Source: Gammaproteobacteria bacterium
GTDB lineage: Bacteria; Pseudomonadota; Gammaproteobacteria; Pseudomonadales; Pseudohongiellaceae
DNA length: 64,000 bases
Assembly: GCA_947457195.1 (NCBI GenBank)
Contig: CANGUU010000006.1
Span: forward strand, 1 to 64,000
Direction: 5' to 3'
Shown: positions 51,636-61,295 of the stretch, one piece after another
Numbering within the stretch: the first letter of the stretch is position 1
Layout of the letters: each line of letters starts with the position of its first letter
The notes under the pieces: model-generated
Database searches by the model: none
Told to the model about the DNA's origin: nothing
What the model saw: the letters and a program-made list of their open reading frames with translations, nothing else
Program-made: the position numbers and the translations under genes

Positions 51636-52249
51636 ATGCAGGCAGCAACTGGTGGGGTCTCTGGTGGTTGATTCTGGGCCTTTGGACAGAACCCGTGCTC
51701 GCGCAGGTACCGGCGCGCGACCCAGCCGCGCTTTACGCGGTGATCGATACCGAGCGCGGTGTTATGGAATTCCAGCTGCGCCCGGACGTGGCACCGCTGG
51801 CAGTGACCAACTTCGTCAATCTGGCCCTGCGCGGCTTCTATGACGGCCTGACCTTTCATCGCGTCGAGGCCACCTTCATGGCGCAGGGGGGGGATCCGGC
51901 CGGCAATGGTTCCGGCGGACCCGGGTACCGATTCCGGGACGAGTTGATCCTCAAGCTCAACCAGGAGGGCATACTTGCCATGGCCAATTCGGGCAAGGAC
52001 AGCAATGGCAGCCAGTTCTTCATCACGTTTCAGGCTACACCGCACCTCAACGGTGTGCATACGGTGTTCGGACTCATTACCGAGGGCAAACCGGTTGTGC
52101 GGCAGATCCGCGTGGATGACGTCATCCACTCCATCATGATCGTCGGTGAGTATCGCCCTCTGTTGGCCGCCCAAGCGGCCCAGTTGGCCGAGTGGAACGC
52201 TATCCTCGACGAGCGATTTCCGGCGCTGAAGTCTGCACCCGCCCCGTAA
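51632..52249 (+). CDS. Secreted cyclophilin-type peptidyl-prolyl isomerase
   Basis: The 205-residue protein has a signal peptide (ends near PVLAQ) and a compact cyclophilin domain: VIDTERGVMEFQLRPDVAP, FYDGLTFHRVEATFMAQGGD, ANSGKDSNGSQFFITFQ and NGVHTVFGLI. All catalytic landmarks (FHR, QGGD, SQFFI) are kept. It acts on periplasmic protein folding. Its ATGA overlap with the HEM4 gene suggests one transcript. Confidence 0.92.
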   Translation: MNAGSNWWGLWWLILGLWTEPVLAQVPARDPAALYAVIDTERGVMEFQLRPDVAPLAVTNFVNLALRGFYDGLTFHRVEATFMAQGGDPAGNGSGGPGYRFRDELILKLNQEGILAMANSGKDSNGSQFFITFQATPHLNGVHTVFGLITEGKPVVRQIRVDDVIHSIMIVGEYRPLLAAQAAQLAEWNAILDERFPALKSAPAP

Positions 52250-52260
52250 GCCGCAGACGC

Positions 52261-52854
52261 CTAGTGCGGCGACTCGTCTTGCGATGGTTTCTGCTCAAGA
52301 TAGGGATAGAGGTAGACAATCTGGGCAAGGCTGGCGAGGAGAATGATGCCAAAACCGCCGAAGACCTTGAAATCCACCCAGTACGCCGGGTAGTTGAGTG
52401 CAACATACAGGTTGGCAAAGCCGCTCAGCAGAAACACCCCCACCCAGAAGCGGTTGAGACGTCGCCAGCGTGGTTCCGGCATCTCCGCCAGCGTACCAAA
52501 CATGGTCTTGGCCATCGGGCTTGCGCCGATGAACTCGCTGCCGAGGAAAATGGCCGCCATGATCCAGTTCACCACCGGCGCCTTCCACATGAGAATCTGT
52601 TCGGAGCGAAACAGTAGCGTGGAGCTGCCGAATACCAACACGGCGCCCACCACGATCCACTGCATTCGGCTCAGGGTCTTTTCCTTGATCCACGCCCAGC
52701 CATAGACCACTATCGTGCTCGCCATGAGCACAGCCGTCGCGCTATAGATGCCGCCCACGCTGAACGAACCGCCGGCAATCGATACGTCGCGCGGATCCAG
52801 CTTGTACAGCAACAGGAACAAGAGCAGAGGAATGTATTCGAGGAAGGCTTTCAT
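52261..52854 (-). CDS. yciB: Inner-membrane septation protein YciB
   Basis: The 197-residue protein has about five membrane spans and the family landmarks FLEYIPLLLFLLLYK, ATAVLMASTIVVYGW, FLGSEFIGASPMAKTMFG and WRRLNRFWVGVFLLSGFANL. YciB is tied to cell envelope and septum synthesis. The start MKAFLEYIPLL matches the family; the frame to 52944 is upstream sequence. It is divergent from yciO. Confidence 0.94.
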   Translation of the reverse strand: MKAFLEYIPLLLFLLLYKLDPRDVSIAGGSFSVGGIYSATAVLMASTIVVYGWAWIKEKTLSRMQWIVVGAVLVFGSSTLLFRSEQILMWKAPVVNWIMAAIFLGSEFIGASPMAKTMFGTLAEMPEPRWRRLNRFWVGVFLLSGFANLYVALNYPAYWVDFKVFGGFGIILLASLAQIVYLYPYLEQKPSQDESPH

Positions 52855-52964
52855 GATCGCGCAGGCATCCGGAAGGAGCCGGTGATGGTAGCCAATTTGC
52901 TCCGAAAGGTCTGCCCGCTGCCCGCAGGGCAGCTGGCTCGCCATCGGCGGTGGCAGCGCTGTCG

Positions 52965-53585
52965 ATGACCCAGGTTCTCGCCATACATCCGGTGAATCCG
53001 CAGCAGCGGCTGATCCGTCAGGTCGCCGATTGTGTGCGCGGCGGGGGTCTCATCGTGTACCCGACCGACTCGGCCTACGCACTCGGTTGTGCGGTCGGCA
53101 ACAAGGCCGGCATGGAACGCATTTCGCGCCTGCGCCAGATAGACAACAAACACAATTACACCCTGGTCTGCCGCGACCTGTCCGAAATCGCCACCTACGC
53201 GCGCGTGGACAATGCTGCCTACCGACTGCTGAAGGCGCACACACCGGCTCCGTACACCTTCATCCTGCGTGCAACGGCCGAGGTTCCGCGCCTGCTGCAG
53301 CACCCGAAACGCAAGACCATTGGTATCCGGGTCCCGGATCATCCGGTGGTGGCCGCGCTGCTGACCGAGCTGGACGCTCCGCTCATGAGCAGCAGTTTGC
53401 TGCTGCCGGGCGAGCAGGAACCCCTTTTCGACGTCGATGAGATCGTCGCTCGCCTGCGGCATCAGGTCGATATGGTGGTCGATTCGGGCTTTTGCGGCCT
53501 TGAAGCAACCACGGTGGTGGATCTGGAAGCCGGCGTCCCGATCATCCTGCGCGAGGGCAAGGGCGATCCCGCACCGTTCCGCTGA
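52965..53585 (+). CDS. yciO: YciO, Sua5/YrdC-family protein
   Basis: The 206-residue protein has AIHPVNPQQRLIRQ, IVYPTDSAYALGC, RQIDNKHNYTLVCRDLSE, APYTFILRAT and KRKTIGIRVPDHP, closely following E. coli YciO. The family binds ATP and nucleic acid; related YrdC makes threonylcarbamoyl-AMP. The ATG at 52965 is preferred over GTG 52950 by comparison with YciO. Confidence 0.93.
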   Translation: MTQVLAIHPVNPQQRLIRQVADCVRGGGLIVYPTDSAYALGCAVGNKAGMERISRLRQIDNKHNYTLVCRDLSEIATYARVDNAAYRLLKAHTPAPYTFILRATAEVPRLLQHPKRKTIGIRVPDHPVVAALLTELDAPLMSSSLLLPGEQEPLFDVDEIVARLRHQVDMVVDSGFCGLEATTVVDLEAGVPIILREGKGDPAPFR

Positions 53586-53718
53586 GCGGCTCCCGCGCGC
53601 TGTCTTTGGCAGGTGAAACTGGCATAATCCCATGTCGGTCCGCCGCTGCCCCTTGCCCCTCCACGCAGGCCGCCGCCACCCGCAAACCAACCGTCTAAGA
53701 CCAGCCTCGGAGTCCGTC

Positions 53719-54933
53719 TTGAGTTCCATCGATTCGCAGCGACGCGTGCTGTCCGGAATGCGTCCCACCGGGCGTTTGCACCTCGGTCATCTGCACGGCG
53801 TGATCCACAACTGGCTAGTGCTCCAGCACGAGTACGAGTGTTTTTTCTTTGTGGCCGACTGGCATGCCCTCACCACCCATTACGAGACACCCCACACCAT
53901 CGAAGACAACGTCTGGGACATGGTGATCGACTGGCTGGCTGCCGGAGTTTCACCGACGGCGGCGACCTTGTTCGTGCAGTCGCAGGTACCCGAGCATGCC
54001 GAGCTGCACTTGCTGCTGTCGATGATCACCCCTCTCGGCTGGCTGGAGCGCGTGCCGAGCTACAAGGACATGCAGGAAAACCTCACCGAAAAGGACCTCA
54101 ACACCTACGGTTTCCTCGGTTACCCCCTGCTGCAGAGCGCCGACATCCTCATTTATCGCGCCGGCCTCGTACCGGTGGGCGCGGATCAGGTCGCCCACGT
54201 GGAGTTGACCCGGGAATTGGCGCGTCGATTCAACCATCTCTACGGCAAATCGGCGGATTTCGAAGACAGCGTCAAGGCGGCCATCGTCAAGATGGGCAAG
54301 AAGGTGGGCAAGCTCTACGACGAACTGCGGCGCAAGTACCAGGAGCAGGGCGATCAGGGGGCGCTGGAGAAAGCCCAGGCGCTGCTCATGGAGCAGCAGA
54401 ACATCACGGTCGGGGATCGCGAGCGGCTATACGGCTACCTCGAGGGCAGCGGAAAAATCATCCTGCCCGAGCCCGCTGCCAAGCTCACACCCGCTGCCCG
54501 CATGCCGGGTCTCGATGGACGCAAGATGTCGAAGTCCTACGATAACGTCATCACGCTGCGTGACAGTGCCGACGAGGTCAGCAAGAAAATCCGCACCATG
54601 CCGACGGATCCGGCCCGGGTCCGCAGGACGGATCCCGGTGATCCCGACAAGTGCCCGGTATGGCAGTTCCACGAAATCTTTTCCAGTGACGAAACGAAGG
54701 GTTTTGTTCGGCAGGCCTGCCGCAGCGCCGGCATCGGCTGCCTCGACTGCAAGAAGCCGGTCATCGATGCCGTGGTGCGGGAGCTGACTCCGATTCGCGA
54801 GCGCGCCCGCCATTTCGAGGAAAACCCGGACATGGTGAAGGCAATCATCCTCGAGGGTTCCGAAAAGGCCCGCGATACGGCCCGCGATACCCTGCAGGAT
54901 GTCCGGCAGGCCATGGGCCTGAACTACCGTTGA
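53719..54933 (+). CDS. trpS: Tryptophanyl-tRNA synthetase
   Basis: The 404-residue class I synthetase charges tRNA-Trp. The HIGH-type motif is RPTGRLHLGHLHG and the KMSKS loop is DGRKMSKSYDN; YPLLQSADILIYRA is the tryptophan pocket region. The start is TTG 53719, with GGAG six bases before it, giving MSSIDSQRRVLSG. The longer frame from 53632 has no ribosome site and an unlikely Arg/Pro-rich start. It is longer than E. coli TrpS (334) due to extra helices around KLYDELRRKYQEQGD. Confidence 0.94.
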   Translation: MSSIDSQRRVLSGMRPTGRLHLGHLHGVIHNWLVLQHEYECFFFVADWHALTTHYETPHTIEDNVWDMVIDWLAAGVSPTAATLFVQSQVPEHAELHLLLSMITPLGWLERVPSYKDMQENLTEKDLNTYGFLGYPLLQSADILIYRAGLVPVGADQVAHVELTRELARRFNHLYGKSADFEDSVKAAIVKMGKKVGKLYDELRRKYQEQGDQGALEKAQALLMEQQNITVGDRERLYGYLEGSGKIILPEPAAKLTPAARMPGLDGRKMSKSYDNVITLRDSADEVSKKIRTMPTDPARVRRTDPGDPDKCPVWQFHEIFSSDETKGFVRQACRSAGIGCLDCKKPVIDAVVRELTPIRERARHFEENPDMVKAIILEGSEKARDTARDTLQDVRQAMGLNYR

Positions 54934-54941
54934 GTCCGACC

Positions 54942-55853
54942 ATGTCAGAATCCGACAACAGCGTCTCCGCCCTCGCGGATCAGCCCTTGCCAGAGGCTAA
55001 CGAGGCCGTACAGCATGCCAGCGATCTCGCCCAACACAGTCTGCTGGCGCGTGCGCGGCAGGAGGGCGCTCAGCAGGGCGAACTCCCGTTTGCCTTCGTG
55101 GCGGGCAAGGCTGTCACCGATCTGCCCAAGGATCTCTATATTCCCCCGGATGCGCTTGAGGTTTTCCTCGAAGCCTTCGAAGGTCCCTTGGACTTGCTGC
55201 TTTACCTGATCAAGCGGCAAAACGTCGACATCCTTGACATCAATGTGGCCGAAATCACCGAGCAGTACATCGCCTATGTGGAGCTCATGGAAGCTTCGCA
55301 GTTCGAGCTGGCGGCCGAGTATCTGGTGATGGCCGCCATGCTGGCGGAGATCAAGTCCCGTATGCTGCTGCCGCGTCAGCAGGAGGAAGGCGAAGAGGAG
55401 GAAGATCCGCGCGCCCAGCTCATCCGTCGACTCCAGGAATACGAGCGTTACCGCGAAGTGGCGGAGAAGGTGGATGCCTTGCCGCGGCTGTACCGTGATC
55501 TGTGGCAGGCCTCGGCGCAGAGCCCGCAGATCGAACGCACCCTGCCACGGCCCGAGATCGACCTGCAGGAGTTACTGCTGGCGTTTGCGGAGGTGCTGCG
55601 CCGTGCCGATCTCAATGAAAGCCATCACATACAGCGCCAGAGTCTTTCCACGCGTGAACGCATGTCGCAAATACTGCTGCGTGTCTCCGCTGAGCACTAC
55701 ACGCCGCTGGTTTCGCTGCTCATGAAGGACGAAGGACGTCTCGGTGTCGTGGTGACCTTCCTCGCCGTCATGGAGCTGATCAAGGAGTCGCTGGTGGAAC
55801 TGGTGCAGAATGAAGCTTTCGGACCCATCCACATCAAGGCAAGGGCAGCATGA
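54942..55853 (+). CDS. scpA: Segregation and condensation protein A
   Basis: The 303-residue kleisin bridges the two heads of SMC in the condensin complex. The signature FLEAFEGPLDLLLYLIKRQN and ISEQYIAY-like (ITEQYIAYVELM) segment are intact. The C-terminal winged helix is visible at FLAVMELIKESLVELVQ. It overlaps scpB by 4 bases; trpS ends just upstream. Confidence 0.94.
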   Translation: MSESDNSVSALADQPLPEANEAVQHASDLAQHSLLARARQEGAQQGELPFAFVAGKAVTDLPKDLYIPPDALEVFLEAFEGPLDLLLYLIKRQNVDILDINVAEITEQYIAYVELMEASQFELAAEYLVMAAMLAEIKSRMLLPRQQEEGEEEEDPRAQLIRRLQEYERYREVAEKVDALPRLYRDLWQASAQSPQIERTLPRPEIDLQELLLAFAEVLRRADLNESHHIQRQSLSTRERMSQILLRVSAEHYTPLVSLLMKDEGRLGVVVTFLAVMELIKESLVELVQNEAFGPIHIKARAA

Positions 55854-56674
55854 TCGAGTCAGCCAAATTGCAACGCATCCTTGAGGGGGCCCTGCTGGCA
55901 GCCGCCAAGCCGGTACCGCTCGAAAAACTGCAGGAACTCTTCCTCGACGGCGAAAAGCCCGAGCTGAGTCGGCTGGAAGAAGTGCTTGCCGCCCTCGGTG
56001 AGTCTTTGGCGGAGCGCGGCTTCGAGCTCAAGAAAGTGGCCTCGGGGTATCGCTTCCAGGTGCGGCAGGAACTCAGCGAATGGGTCGGGCGCCTGTGGGA
56101 GGAGAAGCCGCAAAAGTATTCGCGTGCTGTCATGGAAACCCTTTCGATCATCGCCTACCGGCAGCCGATCACCCGCGGTGACATCGAAAAGATCCGCGGG
56201 GTGGCTGTCAGCACCCAGATCGTGCAGACCCTGCTGGAGCATGAATGGGTTCGCGTGGTCGGTTACCGGGATGTACCCGGTCGTCCGGCCATGTATGCCA
56301 CAACCCGGCAGTTTCTCGATTACTTTGCGCTGTCCTCGCTCGAGCAGTTGCCTGCGCTGGCCGAGATCCGCGATCTCGAATCGGTGAATCGGGAACTTTC
56401 TTTGGACGAAGACAAGCCACTCGGTCGCATCATCGAGTTTCCCCAGATCGATCCCGGCGCCGACGATTCGGCCATCGACGAAGAGGCGGCCGCTGCGGCC
56501 GCCATCGGTACGCGCCCGATCAGCGAGATTCTCGGCGACGTCGATGCCAGACTGGCAGAAGCCGCTCGTGCCGATGGTCTGCAAGCTGCCGTGGCAACCG
56601 ACCTGCCCACCGAACAGGACTCCGCCGCCGAACCCGGCTTGGCCGACGCTTCCACGAGACGACAGGATGGATGA
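55850..56674 (+). CDS. scpB: Segregation and condensation protein B
   Basis: The 274-residue protein has two winged helices with ILEGALLAAAKPVPLEKLQ, VASGYRFQVRQELSEWV, ETLSIIAYRQPITRGDIEKI and GRPAMYATTRQFLDYF. It dimerises and binds ScpA. A long acidic C-terminal tail (about 80 residues) is variable in the family. It overlaps rluB by 8 bases. Confidence 0.94.
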   Translation: MIESAKLQRILEGALLAAAKPVPLEKLQELFLDGEKPELSRLEEVLAALGESLAERGFELKKVASGYRFQVRQELSEWVGRLWEEKPQKYSRAVMETLSIIAYRQPITRGDIEKIRGVAVSTQIVQTLLEHEWVRVVGYRDVPGRPAMYATTRQFLDYFALSSLEQLPALAEIRDLESVNRELSLDEDKPLGRIIEFPQIDPGADDSAIDEEAAAAAAIGTRPISEILGDVDARLAEAARADGLQAAVATDLPTEQDSAAEPGLADASTRRQDG

Positions 56675-57563
56675 GAAATTACAGAAAGTGCTGGCGCGAG
56701 CCGGTTTCGGTTCGCGCCGCGAGCTGGAAGAGTGGATAGCGGCCGGCCGCGTGAAGGTCAACGGCGAGACCGCGAAACTTGGTGATCGTGTCGGCAGCAA
56801 GGACCGCATCACCGTTGATGGCAAGAAGCTGGCTTCCCATGAGCAGTCGGCACAGGTGCATCCCGTGCTGGTCTACAACAAGCCGCTTGGCGAGATCTGC
56901 ACACGCAACGATCCCGAGGGACGGCCTACCGTGTTCGACCATCTGCCGCCGCTCGGCAGTGCACGCTGGGTCGCCATTGGTCGTCTCGACATCAACACCA
57001 CGGGCTTGCTCCTGTTCACCACCGATGGCGAGCTGGCCAACCGGCTGATGCATCCTTCCGCGCAGGTGCAGCGCGAGTACCTGGTGCGTGTGATGGGGGA
57101 GGTCAGCCCCGCTGTGCTGGAAAACCTTGAGCGAGGCGTGGAGCTCGACGATGGCGTGGCCCGCTTCGATGGCATCCGCCATGGTGGAGGCGAGGGAGTC
57201 AACCAGTGGTACTACGTGGTACTCACCGAGGGTCGCAACCGGGAAGTCCGCCGACTGTGGGAATCCCAGGGTCTCAAGGTCAGTCGCCTGAAGCGCGTCC
57301 GCTATGGCTCCGTAGGCCTGCCCAGTTACGTGAAGATGGGCAAGTACGTGGAACTGCCGTCCAGCGAAACCAAAACGCTGTATCAGCTGGCAGGGCTGCG
57401 CTGGCAGCCGGTGGGCAAGCCGTCCCAGTTCAGCGGTCGCTACCTTGCCAAGAAGCGCGGCGACAAGGCTGTACCGCCGCCACGCGATCGCCGGCGCACC
57501 GGCGCGGCTGCAAAATCGGCCGCTACTGAAAAGCCCTGGGGCGCGGCGCCGCGCCGACGTTAA
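56667..57563 (+). CDS. rluB: 23S rRNA pseudouridine(2605) synthase RluB
   Basis: The 298-residue enzyme isomerises a uridine in 23S rRNA. An S4 RNA-binding domain (MDEKLQKVLARAGFGSRREL) is followed by the synthase domain with catalytic Asp in IGRLDINTTGLLLFTTDG, and EGRNREVRRLWESQG. A basic tail (RRTGAAAKSA, RRR end) is common. The start at 56667 is within the scpB end; the frame to 56544 is not used. Confidence 0.94.
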   Translation: MDEKLQKVLARAGFGSRRELEEWIAAGRVKVNGETAKLGDRVGSKDRITVDGKKLASHEQSAQVHPVLVYNKPLGEICTRNDPEGRPTVFDHLPPLGSARWVAIGRLDINTTGLLLFTTDGELANRLMHPSAQVQREYLVRVMGEVSPAVLENLERGVELDDGVARFDGIRHGGGEGVNQWYYVVLTEGRNREVRRLWESQGLKVSRLKRVRYGSVGLPSYVKMGKYVELPSSETKTLYQLAGLRWQPVGKPSQFSGRYLAKKRGDKAVPPPRDRRRTGAAAKSAATEKPWGAAPRRR

Positions 57564-58318
57564 GTTTCCTGGCGGGTATCCAGTCGCTGCCCGCTGACGC
57601 CGAGGCTGTCATCCCCCATCAAGTACAGGTAAGGGGCCATCAACTGTGCCGGCTGCCGCAGTTTCGCCGGATCCTCCGCTGGAAAGGCGACTCGCCGCAG
57701 ACTGGTGGCGCAAGGACCAGGGTCCAGGGCGTTGACTCGAATGCGACTGGTGCTCGCCAGCTCCTGGTGGAACAAGGTCACCAGATTTTCCACGCCGTGC
57801 TTGGCGATCGTATAGGCGCCCTGGTAGGCGCGCACACCGTGTCCGGCCGCGCAGGTCGTGAACACCACGGAGGCATGGGCGGCGGCGCGCAGCAGGGGAA
57901 GGCAATGCCGGGTGAGCGCGTAGCCGGCGGTCAGATTCACCCGCAGCAGGCGGTCCCAGGTTTCCATGGCCAGGTGCTCCAGCGGCAGCGGCTGGGCCCC
58001 CAGTGCAGCAGAGTGCAGCACGCCATCGAGTCGGCCAAACTCCTGCCGGAGAGTCACCGCCAGTTCCTGGAAGCTGTTGTCGTTGGCTGTGGCCAGATCG
58101 AGCAACAAAACTGCCGGCTGCGGCAGCCGCCGCCTTTCTATTTCGTCATACACGTCGTTGAGTGCTTCCTCGCGTCGACCGAGCAGAAGGACGGTCGCCC
58201 CATGATGCGCATAGGCAACAGCGGCAGCACGCCCCAGGCCGGACCCCGCTCCCGTCACCAGGATGATCTTTTCCCGCAGCAAATCGCCGGGCGGATCGTA
58301 GTTGAGGGCTCCGCTCAT
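57560..58318 (-). CDS. yciK: YciK-family short-chain dehydrogenase/reductase
   Basis: The 252-residue SDR has the cofactor motif LVTGAGSGLGRAAAVAYA, VLLLGRREE and the YxxxK site in GAYTIAKHGVENL. The C-terminal blocks ALDPGPCATSLR and FPAEDPAKLRQPA match E. coli YciK. The residue 13 before the Tyr, normally the catalytic Ser, is Cys here (VFTTCAAGHG). Substrate unknown. It is the last gene of gyrA-divergent mtaD-ubiG-mupP-yciK and overlaps mupP by 4 bases. Confidence 0.9.
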   Translation of the reverse strand: MSGALNYDPPGDLLREKIILVTGAGSGLGRAAAVAYAHHGATVLLLGRREEALNDVYDEIERRRLPQPAVLLLDLATANDNSFQELAVTLRQEFGRLDGVLHSAALGAQPLPLEHLAMETWDRLLRVNLTAGYALTRHCLPLLRAAAHASVVFTTCAAGHGVRAYQGAYTIAKHGVENLVTLFHQELASTSRIRVNALDPGPCATSLRRVAFPAEDPAKLRQPAQLMAPYLYLMGDDSLGVSGQRLDTRQET

Positions 58319-58989
58319 GCGTGTGGGCCCCTGCGTTGCAGACACCAGTCGAGCAGCGCGCGTGGCGAGTCCGCGACGGCCTCTGCACCCCATTCACCGA
58401 TGGCTGGCTCCGCCGGCAGATAGCCCCAGCGCACGGCGATGCCCGGCATGCCGGCATTGCGCGCTGCTTCGATGTCGCGCGGATGATCGCCAACATAGAC
58501 GCAGTGGCCTGCCTCCACACCCAACAGTTCGCAGACCCGCAGGATGCCACGTGGATCCGGCTTGCCGGCACCGACGTCGTCCGGGCAGATCACTGCGCCG
58601 GCACTGGCGAAAGTCTCGAATCTCGCCAGCAGGGGCGCGCTGAAGCGACTGTGTTTGTTGGTCATGACACCCCAGCGGATGCCATGGTCCACCAGCGTAG
58701 CCAGCAGCAGGTCGACATCAGCGAACAGGGCCGCAGCGCTACGCTCGATCTGCCTCTGGTAGCTGCCAAGGAAATCGTCGAGCAATGCGGGCAGGCGCAG
58801 ATCATCGGTCGCCAGACCAAAGCCCTGCTGCACGATCGCCGCTGCCCCGGCCGAGACATGGCGGCGCACCTCTGCCGCAGCGATCTCGGCCAGGCCATGC
58901 AGTCGCAGTTGGCCATTCACGATCTCGGTGAAATCCGGTTCGGTATCAAGCAGGGTGCCATCCAGATCGAAAATCACAGCGTGCAGCAT
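58315..58989 (-). CDS. mupP: HAD phosphatase, MupP/Gph type
   Basis: The 224-residue HAD hydrolase has the nucleophile motif VIFDLDGTLLDTEPDF, motif II GVMTNKHS and motif IV YVGDHPRDIEAARNAG. By gene order (ubiG-mupP-yciK) it corresponds to Pseudomonas MupP, an N-acetylmuramic acid 6-phosphate phosphatase of peptidoglycan recycling. Phosphoglycolate phosphatase Gph is the main alternative and cannot be excluded by sequence. Confidence 0.8.
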   Translation of the reverse strand: MLHAVIFDLDGTLLDTEPDFTEIVNGQLRLHGLAEIAAAEVRRHVSAGAAAIVQQGFGLATDDLRLPALLDDFLGSYQRQIERSAAALFADVDLLLATLVDHGIRWGVMTNKHSRFSAPLLARFETFASAGAVICPDDVGAGKPDPRGILRVCELLGVEAGHCVYVGDHPRDIEAARNAGMPGIAVRWGYLPAEPAIGEWGAEAVADSPRALLDWCLQRRGPHA

Positions 58990-59004
58990 GGTGGCCGTTC
59001 CGGG

Positions 59005-59712
59005 TCAGGGGAGGCGGAAGTGGATGAGGTAATTGACGTCGACGTCGCTGCCGAGCCGGTATTCACGGGTGAACGGGTTATAAGTCATGCCCTTGAGCTC
59101 ACCCAGTTCGAATCCGTGTTGACGCGCCCAGCCGCACAGCTCTGAGGGCTTGATGAACTTGCGGTAGTCATGGGTGCCCCGCGGCAGCAGCCGCAGCACG
59201 TATTCGGCACCGATCACTGCAAACAGCCAGGCCTTCGGGTTGCGGTTGATGGTGGAGACGAACAGGTCACCCCCGGGTCTCAGCAGCCGACGACATGCAG
59301 CAACCACCGCGGATGGGTCCGGCACGTGCTCCAACATTTCTAGGCAGGTAACCACGTCGAATTCGCCCGCATGCTGCTCGGCAAACGTTTCCGCAGCGGC
59401 TTGCTCATACTCAATGGCGAGTCTGCTTTCCAGCAGATGCAGTCGAGCCACGGCCAGCGGGGCAACACCCATGTCGATGCCGGTGACCGTGGCGCCGCGA
59501 CGGGCCAGTGCCTCGGCCAGGATGCCGCCGCCGCAGCCCACATCCAGCACCCGCTTGCCCACCAGGTTCACCTTGCTGTCGATGAAGCCGGCACGCAGGG
59601 GGTTGATGTCGTGCAGCGGCTTGAACTCGCTGTTGCGGTCCCACCAGCGGCTGGCCAGCTTCTCGAACTTGGCGATCTCGCTGTCGTCGACGTTGCCGTG
59701 CTTCATGGTCAT
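59005..59712 (-). CDS. ubiG: Ubiquinone biosynthesis O-methyltransferase
   Basis: The 235-residue SAM methyltransferase acts twice in ubiquinone synthesis. It has [23 protein letters not shown], the SAM motif [30 protein letters not shown] and [13 protein letters not shown]. It overlaps mtaD by 4 bases (ATGA), and mupP follows after 15 bases. Confidence 0.95.
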   Translation of the reverse strand: MTMKHGNVDDSEIAKFEKLASRWWDRNSEFKPLHDINPLRAGFIDSKVNLVGKRVLDVGCGGGILAEALARRGATVTGIDMGVAPLAVARLHLLESRLAIEYEQAAAETFAEQHAGEFDVVTCLEMLEHVPDPSAVVAACRRLLRPGGDLFVSTINRNPKAWLFAVIGAEYVLRLLPRGTHDYRKFIKPSELCGWARQHGFELGELKGMTYNPFTREYRLGSDVDVNYLIHFRLP

Positions 59713-61055
59713 ATCAGGCTCCCTGCTGCGATACCAGCACCCCAGCGATTGGCTTCTTGCAAGGCCGCTTCGAGGTCCAGCCGTGTGAGCTGATGGTCAG
59801 TCACCAGCAGCTGCCCCTGCACCCAGACATGGCTGACCTGACTGGCCGCCGCGCTGTAGGCGACGGTCGAGTTCACATCGTAGATCGGCTGGGTACGCGG
59901 CTCCTGCAGGTCCAGCGCAACGAGATCGGCCTGCTTGCCAATTTCGATGCTGCCGATGCGATCCTCGAGACCAAGTGCACGTGCACCCTGCCGGGTCGCC
60001 ATCTGCAGGGCCTGCCAGGCCGGCAGGGCGCCGGCGTCCCCGCTGCGACCTTTGGCGAGCAGCGCGGCCAGCTTCAGCTCGGCCAGCATGTCGAGGCTGT
60101 TGTTGCTGGAGCAGCTGTCCGTCCCGAGGGCCACGTTGACCCCCGCGGCGAGCAGATCGGACACCGGGCAGAAGCCGCTGGCCAGTTTGAGGTTGGACGA
60201 GGGGCAATGCACGACGTGCGCGCCGCTTTCCGCAAGCAGGGAGATCTCGTCGTCCAGCAATTGGGTCATGTGTACGCACTGCATGCGCGGGCCAAGCAGT
60301 TCCAGTTGCTTGAGCCGCCGAAGAGGCCGCAGTCCGTCGCGCTGGCGAGCGTCGGTAATTTCCTGGGCGTTCTCGTGCACGTGCATGTGGATGCTGATGT
60401 CGAGCTCCTCGGCCAGCATGGCGATCTTGCGCAGCGGCTCGTTGCTGACCGTGTAGGGTGCATGGGGGCCGAAGGCCACACTGATGCGGTCATGGTGGCG
60501 GTACTGGTCCACCAACCGCGTGGCTTTGGCAATGTACTCGTCGGCTGAGCCGGCGAAGGCGGTCGGAAAGTCGAGTATCGGCGCTGCCAGTTGCGCGCGT
60601 ATGCCTTCCTCGGCGGCCACTCCCGCAATCACTTCCGGGTGGAAGTACATGTCGCAAAAAGTCGTGGTTCCACCCAGCAACATTTCGGCAATCGCCAGAC
60701 GTGCTCCCGCGGCCACATAACCTTCACCAAGCCATTTTGCTTCGGCAGGCCAGATCTTCTGCTCCAGCCAGGGTTGCAGCGGCAGATCGTCGGCGAAGCC
60801 GCGCAACAGTGCCATCGGTGCGTGGCCGTGCGCGTTGACGAGGCCAGGCATGAGCACATGCCGGTCGAGCGTGTACTCGCGCCCCGCCATGTAGCGACCG
60901 ATCAACTCCTGGCTGGGACCCACATCGACGATGATGCCGTCTGTTATGGCCACCGTCTGGTGGGAAAGCGCCGACGCAGGTCCTTGCATCGGCAGCAGCC
61001 AGCGAACGTGCAGCAGACTGTCCACGTGCAACAGCGGTTTGAGGAGATCCAGCAT
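59709..61055 (-). CDS. mtaD: 5-methylthioadenosine/S-adenosylhomocysteine deaminase
   Basis: The 448-residue amidohydrolase deaminates methylthioadenosine or S-adenosylhomocysteine. Metal ligands lie in [14 protein letters not shown] (HxH), [13 protein letters not shown] and the Asp in [29 protein letters not shown] is characteristic. The start [15 protein letters not shown] fits the family; the open frame to 61262 is divergent promoter sequence. It is the first gene of the mtaD-ubiG-mupP-yciK operon. Confidence 0.9.
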   Translation of the reverse strand: MLDLLKPLLHVDSLLHVRWLLPMQGPASALSHQTVAITDGIIVDVGPSQELIGRYMAGREYTLDRHVLMPGLVNAHGHAPMALLRGFADDLPLQPWLEQKIWPAEAKWLGEGYVAAGARLAIAEMLLGGTTTFCDMYFHPEVIAGVAAEEGIRAQLAAPILDFPTAFAGSADEYIAKATRLVDQYRHHDRISVAFGPHAPYTVSNEPLRKIAMLAEELDISIHMHVHENAQEITDARQRDGLRPLRRLKQLELLGPRMQCVHMTQLLDDEISLLAESGAHVVHCPSSNLKLASGFCPVSDLLAAGVNVALGTDSCSSNNSLDMLAELKLAALLAKGRSGDAGALPAWQALQMATRQGARALGLEDRIGSIEIGKQADLVALDLQEPRTQPIYDVNSTVAYSAAASQVSHVWVQGQLLVTDHQLTRLDLEAALQEANRWGAGIAAGSLI

Positions 61056-61170
61056 CGGCAGGGACTTCGGCAGGCAGGGGCTGGCAGTATAGCGGGACCG
61101 GCCTGACCGCGGCAGTTGCCAGGCTGGCAAAATCGCCGCCAACAACGCTCCTGCCGCAGCCTGAAATGCA

Positions 61171-61201
61171 TTGCCGGGACACTGTGTCAGCATGCTAGAA
61201 T
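61171..61201 (+). promoter_or_regulatory. Putative gyrA promoter
   Basis: TAGAAT at 61196-61201 preceded by TGC forms an extended -10; TTGCCG at 61171-61176 is a weak -35 at 19-base spacing. The predicted start near 61208 gives a leader of about 88 bases. Confidence 0.45.
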
Positions 61202-61295
61202 CCTGTTCGTTCCAGCAGGGGGATTTTGGTAGCGCGGGCAAGCACTTACCGCAGTCTGCCATCCATCGAAAAACAGCAGAAGCTCAGCAGCGCGC

